Below are positions 58,094 through 64,000 of a DNA stretch of 64,000 bases, in pieces. Made by a program: the position numbers and the translations under genes. Below the pieces are notes generated by a model. It was not told the DNA's origin. It saw only the letters and a list, made by a program, of their open reading frames with translations, and did no database searches. How positions within the stretch are numbered: the first letter of the stretch is position 1; every line of letters begins with the position of its first letter. The DNA lies in assembly GCA_023853785.1 (NCBI GenBank), contig JAJIRX010000541.1, forward strand, positions 1 through 64,000, in the 5' to 3' direction. This DNA is from Psilocybe azurescens. Its lineage: Eukaryota; Basidiomycota; Agaricomycetes; Agaricales; Agrocybaceae.

Positions 58094-58413
58094 TTACATA
58101 TTACGCAGCAGATTGAAGGGAATAAAAAGCTTACATCCGAAACAGCTCAACCATTCAGACCCATGTACCACGGCCACGATCTTGCAGTGGGACGGTACGT
58201 CCAATCCAGCCGACACAACGCCCACACCCTGTCCGCGATTGCAGTGTCTGAAGGGCCCAAAGAACTCGGATATACCGGTATGCGCGCAGATGAACCAGAG
58301 GAGGAGAAAGAGTGTGAGGAGGGAAGCTCGAATGTCACGGTCGAGAGCTGACCGAGACGGCTGTTGCGTTTGTTGCGTGTTGCCCGTTCAATGATTGTGC
58401 TGTGAGATGACAC
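58094..58413 (-). CDS. Possible small single-pass membrane protein
   Basis: Starts MSSHSTIIERATRNKRNSRL in one frame. After one missing base near 58330 it continues DRDIRASLLTLFLLLWFICA, a clear hydrophobic segment, then ISEFFGPFRHCNRGQGVGVV, HCKIVAVVHGSEWLSC and a stop at 58094. The basic N-terminus before a single hydrophobic stretch would suit a signal-anchored or secreted protein. Not recognised. The alternative is the uninterrupted 88-codon frame that ends at 58147, which is less protein-like. Confidence 0.3.
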
Positions 58414-59403
58414 GGTTTATAAACATGCTTCTCTACGCGGGATGGCATGGCTGGCTCACATTGTAGGGATCACCAAGAGTGTTATGAGACTCATCGCAAA
58501 TGGGAATGTGAACATGGTGACTAGAGGTATCAACGTTATTTTAACATAAATTTCGCGAACTTGGGACGTACAGTGGAACATCGGTGACGACTTTGCATTT
58601 AGGAAGGAGGATGACCCGAGGACTACAAGACTTAACAACGTCACACCACCTTCACGTATCAAGCAACGGGCATTAGTTGAAAGTCATACATCGCGATGAA
58701 AGCTGAGGAAGGGCGTACCAAAAACCACCAGACGCAAAACTTTGAGAAATGTCATGTTCGTGGAAGTAAGAGAGAGAGAGAAAGGGAGGGAGGGAGACTA
58801 GTGTGACTGGGAAAGACTAGTGTGGTTGGGGAACTACCTAAACGACCAGAAAGGCGTTGCCTTAAGTATGACGTGAGGCGTGTAAGGATTGTACGAGAAT
58901 AGATAGGCTGCGGATGTTCTAAAAATAGCATGTCATTCACACTCCTCCATTAAAAGGTGAGTTCGAGATTGGCTGCCGACAGTAATTCCTGTCAGCAAGC
59001 GTCGAGGTTTCAGGCAAGGTAAAAAAATGTAGTCTTAAAATGTGCTTGTGAGATTTCCATTGTCGAGAGAAAATCTGGAAGACAAAAGGAACATTAACTA
59101 CGGCGGTCTGGTATGGCCAATCACCGCGTCTGGCCAAAAAAATGCTTTGGAGCCATGAGACTGGGAGTAATCGAATTCCACGCGTTCAGCCAAATTCACG
59201 ATGAGGCAGACAAGATATTGATGGTGGTTCGGAATCTTAAACGAAATTGTACAGTCAAAATGCTTGAAGATGAAATAACGAGGCTTCGGCCAGCTGCTGA
59301 TTATTGGACCTCGAAATGTTGTCTAGTCATACTCTTGATAAACTTCTATTTTATGGAGTTAAAATGTTCAGTCATCCCAATGAGTGTATACATATCCCGC
59401 ATC
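58414..59403. other. Intergenic, nothing recognised
   Basis: Contains a GAGAGAGAAAGGGAGGGAGGG tract near 58775-58797; otherwise no signal. Confidence 0.4.
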
Positions 59404-60044
59404 TTATAGCTTGGGCTTATCTTTCTTTGTCGTTTCAATCCCGTGTACGAAGTGGCTCTTCAGTTCGGGCCATAACTGGGTTTTAGGCACTGAAAGAGCA
59501 AAAAAGGGGTGATAAGGATGATTCAGCTAAGCGGAATGTATACACATTTTGCATTTAACGTACCCCAGTCAAAGTCTTCATCGAGTGTCCCCGCAGCAAT
59601 TATCCGGATCTTGCGCGCTACAGCCAGCTTATCCGACGATTGTAAGAAGACATTGGATCCACATTGCGAACAGAAGTAGCGACTGAGGATATTACCACTC
59701 GACGTCTCTTTATCATGGTATACGTTAAGTTTTTCTTCGCCTTCAACTATGTGGAGCTTCTACATTTCGCCAAGTCGGATAGAAAGAATGGTTGAAATCA
59801 GTATCTGGCTATCCCAAAACTTCAGTAGCTATGGCCGGTATAGAACCAGCAAGGAATAGGCAATGGATGAACTCACATCTTCAGTAAAGAAGACATTCGT
59901 CATAAACGCTGATCCCGACGCCTTCTTGCAGTTATAGCAATGGCACACCCGGAACGTGAGGGGGTCGCCGACGACCGTGTACTTCACAGTTTTGCATAGA
60001 CACGATCCGGTCCTGACTTTCGTGACTCTGTCAGAGGCAGACAT
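59404..60044 (-). CDS. GFA/CENP-V domain protein, 149 aa
   Basis: Small zinc-binding protein of the glutathione-dependent formaldehyde-activating enzyme (Gfa) fold. Exons on the - strand: 60044-59877, 59759-59564 and 59489-59404, with introns of 117 and 74 nt and consistent phases. Zinc ligands are visible in GSCLCKTVKY, CHCYNCKKASGSAFMTN and RYFCSQCGSNVF. The rest is typical of the family: IRIIAAGTLDEDFDW and a short C-terminal part with KTQLWPELKSHF. Most fungal members have no proven substrate; a role in handling a small thiol adduct is inferred from the fold. No frame correction is needed. The start is the first in-frame ATG (MSASDRVTKVRTGSC). Confidence 0.85.
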
Positions 60045-61153
60045 TAGTTCAGCGATATCTTGAAGAATGGGTTATGAGTTAAGGTCTCGTCGTCGTGACG
60101 AGGTGCAGGTTGAAGGCGGGTATGTCGTGCCTAAGAGGGGGCTGAGTCATGCTTGATGGTTTCCGGGTATGCGGGTATAGGTAGTAACCGGATCACCTAG
60201 GTTTATCAAGATTCAAGAACCAATCAAGAGCATGAAGAATTCGGAAAGAAAAATAGACTTTAAACAACGGGATAAAAGCACTGCATAGTGACTGGGTGGG
60301 ATACCATCGCCTAAAATTAGTACCCAGTACTCAGCACTCAGAATTCAATTTCTGGACGATATTCATGTTGCGTGCTAAAAATAAAAGTTCTGAACGAGTC
60401 GGTTTAAATTTAGAACGAGTGGCACTCAGGCCCTGCAGCGGAAACTCGTTGTTCCTGTTAGAGAGCTAATCGACCGTATCTGGGGAATAACTCAAGAGCC
60501 TATCCCCATCCCGCATCAATGGTTCGATCTGTCAGACAACACACTGCTAGGGCGTGCGTTCACTGTAGACTTCCGCTCGAGAGAGAAAAATCCTGCCTGA
60601 GGTTTTTTTCCTCTCGATAAATGAATCATTCCGATGTTAGAGGAGAGATACAGACTTCGGTATTGGCTGTATTCACCAGATATTCACTGGCAGTGCATAC
60701 CCCAGCCATAGTAGATGAGTGTCATCGCTTAGCCTATGTATCTTCCCCAAGTACATACTCGGGGAGGCAATCACTAGATAAAGATCGATTTGTGTAGCAA
60801 CTTACCAGACCAAAATCTCCGGACCTCGCTTCTATTGGTGAGTACCTGAGGAGCATTCGATGCGTTGTACCATTTCAGCAGGTCTGTTACCGGCGTGATG
60901 GTCAGTGATATAACTTCCACTATTACTCGTACAGCAATCAGATATCGCGCATAATGTGCATTTAGTCGTTGCAAATTTGATCTCCTAATGTAGGAGTAAA
61001 GTCCCACATCTACAATTGAAAATATTCTCGGCTAGTGAGGCTCATGGTATCCAACCCACCCCGGTCCACTATACCTCCATCCACATGTCGTAGATGTCTC
61101 TGTCGTCTGTCAGTCTCGCTATGCCGGCGAGACACCATTTAGCAGGTTTTAGT
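60045..61153. other. Intergenic, nothing recognised
   Basis: About 1.1 kb with no recognisable frame; includes the upstream regions of the two flanking genes. Confidence 0.4.
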
Positions 61154-61159
61154 TATAAG
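61154..61159 (+). promoter_or_regulatory. Probable TATA box of small secreted protein B
   Basis: TATAAG lies 112 nt before the ATG at 61266; same word and similar spacing as in the paralogue at 25374. Confidence 0.4.
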
Positions 61160-61265
61160 AGGTACTTGCTCTTAGAGTACGTTTATATTCAATATCTTAG
61201 AACCCAGCTCTCACCTCTCCTACTTGTTTCCTGCACTCTGATCACATTTATCTCAAGACAGACAA

Positions 61266-61604
61266 ATGCAGTTCAAAGCTATTGCTTTCCTTGCCGGGCT
61301 TCATCTAGCGTTCATTACAGTGCAAGCAGAACCGGTAAGTTTTTCTACCAGTCATGAACGCAAATTCTGGCAGAACTCATACATGACCCACATTTTCTAG
61401 GTTCCCAGCAAGCCAACCCCAACGACGCAGACCTTCACTTACACTGCGACTGAAGTATATGACGCAATAATCTCGGAGTCCCCTTACTGGGTGACCGTGA
61501 CGTCGGTGTTTCCGTGGACGTGAGCCATTACAATTTATTCTCTTGTACACTGTGACTTGATAATGATTGGGTGTCTTAGACAAACGGTCACCACGATGGT
61601 TTAA
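61266..61604 (+). CDS. Small secreted protein B, 70 aa
   Basis: Exons 61266-61334, 61401-61519 and 61580-61604 (introns of 66 and 60 nt, GT-AG). Signal peptide MQFKAIAFLAGLHLAFITVQ, then a short threonine-rich mature protein with TPTTQTFTYTATEVYDAIIS, ESPYWVTVTSVFPWT and QTVTTMV. Exon 1 is exactly 69 nt in both this gene and the one at 25374, and the introns fall in the same phases (0, then 2). Conserved core: TQTF-T-T--VYD-I-S-SP-W-T-T-----W-QT. Function unknown. The pair arose by duplication and now lies 36 kb apart with clearly diverged sequence. Confidence 0.7.
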
Positions 61605-62673
61605 TCAACGAGTTCACCGTAGAGACTCAGTATATTATTTATGGTTGTGGTTTTAAACTTCATTTTGCATGAAGGGTGGTGATAATATAAGTGCTCCTTG
61701 TACGTATCCGACAGCTGCAGCGAGGAGCATCAGAAAGCATCCCTTCTTCTCTTGACTGATCCTTGTTATCTTGGCATACGGGCCGACCTTATAAGTCAAT
61801 AACCAATATCATCTCCGCATCCTTCCGTGGCCAATGATTGAGCTGTTCTGGCACTGATCTCAAAATAAGAAGCTCCTGGCTGCCCTTACATAGCCTTACA
61901 TCGATATCAGGCACTGAATCTCACACACAAGACTTTATGGTACTTGACGAGAGCCCAGCATTTCGTCTTCGCGATCAAAGTAATAGGGACGATAAGTTAA
62001 AAATAGAACGTTCAGCGTTTGCTTCCGGCTTTTGCTCAATTCGTCATGTATCAGGCGCCGGCAGCCGTTCCATGTAAGTTCCATGGATGCTTCTGGGACG
62101 TCTATGGACAACGGATTTCAATTTATTGTGCATTAGACTATATTTGCTTTGGTCAATATAAGTTCGTAGGACGACTGAAATGACTTACCACAACATCGGG
62201 TCCGAGTACATCCTTTCATCGTCAGAAATTCGCATTCAGTACATTCCTGTACATTCTCGTCTCTGTCCGAATGAACGGAACCCTAACTGTTCCTGTTTTT
62301 CAAGTAAACGAAGCTCCGACGCGGTGTGTTCACCCCTTCCAAGCCCTTCGGAGCACACTTCGGCGGCAATGTTGAGCTTCCAGGCCCATTGTTTGCTCTT
62401 TTTCTGGCCTATTTCCACCTATTTCCACGGGTTAACGATTTTTCAAACTCAGTAATAGATCAAACGAGATCATACGTTATCAGATGAATGTGGATCTTAT
62501 CAGATAAGCCACTTGGCGCTGATGGAGCAATTATCAGATGATCGAAACACAATACATTACCCCTTAGGTGATTCTTTTTTTCTATCCCAAATAATCTGGG
62601 TATTTAATGCGCGACGGACGATGTAATATTCCTTCGTGCCCCACCATATTATCCATCCTTCTCCCGTCTGGTC
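61605..62673. other. Intergenic, nothing recognised
   Basis: No convincing frame. The 3' part is the likely promoter of the transporter gene. Confidence 0.4.
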
Positions 62674-64000
62674 ATGTCTACCCACAAGAGCGAGGGCTCT
62701 TCCAACGACCCTGAGAGTGGTAATGCACCTTCAATCTTAGCAGACTCCCAAGACATCGTCGCGCACAAGGGCGTCAAGCTTGTGGAAGCGACGCACAAGG
62801 TCTACGGGAAATACTCCAAGTGGTTCCTTTTCATTGGGTACGCGTGTCCTCAATAAATTTCTCCTTCTCTGCCTCTCACGTCTATCCATCGTGTTTTATA
62901 GGTTGGGACTCGCGGCCTACATTTACTCACTGGACGGAACAACTACATGGGCCTACCTTATTTACGCCGCCTCAGAATTCAAGGACCACGGTTTGATCAG
63001 TACTATTCAGGTTGCTCAAGCCATTATCAGTCCGTTATATTTTCTTTTCATGATAGAAACTTTAGCCCTTAACATTGTCGACCGCTTTAGTTGCTGTTGG
63101 AAAACCTGTCATTGCCAAAATTGCCGATGTGGGCTCCCGAGGCTCGGCATATGTGGTCGTTTGTATGTGCCTGCACTGCGTTTCTTATCTACGTCTCATT
63201 GATATTCTTTTCATCTTGAAGTGATTTTTTACGTCGTGGGTATGTAATTCAGAGAAACAGCTGTTGCATCTGGCTAACGATTCAACCGGTAGGCTATATC
63301 GTCATTGCCTCTTCCCAATCACTCAGCACAGTCGCAGGAGGGGTTATTATTTATGCGGTGTATGTTCCAAACAAACTTTCGTCTACACATTACTAACCTA
63401 CCATCGACAGAGGCTATACAGGTCTACAGCTCTTGACCCAGATTATCATTGCCGATATCACGACTCTCAAATGGCGTGGTCTAGTCTCTGGTCTAATTTC
63501 AATGCCTTTTATCATCAACGCTTTCGTCGGCGCTAATGTCTCCGCAAATGTCGTTAATGGAGCAGGTTGGAGATGGGGTTGTACGTTGCTTTCTCTTCAG
63601 CTGATACTCAATTGTTCACTTTATGCTCCAGATGGAATGTTCGCTATCTTGGTACCTACTGCCCTCGCCCCTCTCATCATTACCCTCGTCTGGGCCGAGC
63701 GTAAAGCAAAAAAACTAAGTCTAACGGATGAAACTCCGTCATCAATGACATTTTTCCAAAAGGTCATCGACGTAGGAGAGAGGCTTGATGTTGTTGGATT
63801 GATTTTAATAGGAATTTCCGTTGCTCTGATCCTCCTTCCTCTCACTCTTCGCAGAACCGCCAAGGGTGGATGGCAAAATCGTATGCGTCGTCCTCAATGT
63901 GCTCATATGACTCTAACTAATACCTTTTTTATTAGCCTCTATCATTGCGATGATTGTTGTTGGATGTGTTTTGCTCCCCGTTACCGTGATATGGGACGTT
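62674..64000 (+). CDS. Siderophore-type MFS transporter, 5' part (runs off window)
   Basis: Major facilitator of the fungal siderophore-iron transporter (SIT/ARN) type, in the plasma or vesicle membrane, importing ferric siderophores by proton symport. Eight exons are visible: 62674-62837, 62902-63029, 63091-63162, 63222-63239, 63293-63359, 63411-63580, 63632-63880 and 63936 onwards. All have GT-AG introns of 51-64 nt and agreeing phases. After a hydrophilic N-terminus come LGLAAYIYSLDGTTTWAYL, the loop GKPVIAKIADVGSRGSAYVV, GYTGLQLLTQIIIADITTLK, WRGLVSGLISMPFIINAFVG, NGAGWRWGYGMFAILVP and ERLDVVGLILIGISVALILL. These match the first half of the family (usually about 600 aa, 14 membrane segments). 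No frame correction is needed. Confidence 0.85.

Overview
The window reads as nuclear DNA of an agaricomycete (mushroom-forming) basidiomycete. Host genes have many short GT-AG introns, mostly 40-70 nt. The recognisable families are a fungal GH78 alpha-L-rhamnosidase, a fungal MATA_HMG-type factor, ATP synthase subunit g, a TPR-CHAT protein, a siderophore-type MFS transporter, a fungal CBM1 module and a membrane protein family typical of Agaricomycetes. All assignments come from reading the sequence; no database search was run.

Layout. 1-9500: decayed Ty3/gypsy LTR retrotransposon whose 5' end lies outside the window (gag zinc knuckle, protease, reverse transcriptase, RNase H, intact integrase frame, probable 3' LTR). 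9500-14148: low-complexity and apparently gene-free DNA. 14149-15703: complete but dead Tc1-type transposon with 215-bp terminal inverted repeats between TA dinucleotides. 17275-18610: unrecognised multi-exon gene. 20227-21039 (-): small unrecognised gene. 21839-24324: AT-rich relic flanked by weak inverted repeats. 25374-25736: small secreted protein with a paralogue at 61266-61604. 25737-31809: about 6 kb with no supportable gene. 31810-33297: HMG-box gene. 35107-40702 (-): TPR-CHAT gene split by a 1.73-kb TIR element with 9-bp target duplications. 40992-41879 (-): hAT fragment. 42457-50229: a block of secreted-protein genes (two related eight-cysteine proteins flanking a 12-exon GH78 gene, then a CBM1 protein). 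51427-60044: serine-rich protein, membrane-protein gene or pseudogene, ATP synthase subunit g, two tentative genes and a GFA-domain protein. 62674-64000: 5' part of a siderophore-type MFS transporter.

The secreted block (rhamnosidase, CBM1 protein, cysteine-rich proteins) fits plant-polysaccharide breakdown and interaction with the environment. The HMG factor and the CHAT protein would be regulatory or self-recognition functions, by inference from their families.

A cross-cutting observation: about ten otherwise good reading frames are each thrown out of frame by a one-base difference, most often in a homopolymer. Nearly all are deletions. The affected genes include conserved ATP synthase subunit g. 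The simplest reading is residual sequencing or assembly error, so these genes should not be called pseudogenes on that basis alone. The gypsy, Tc1 and hAT copies are genuinely decayed.
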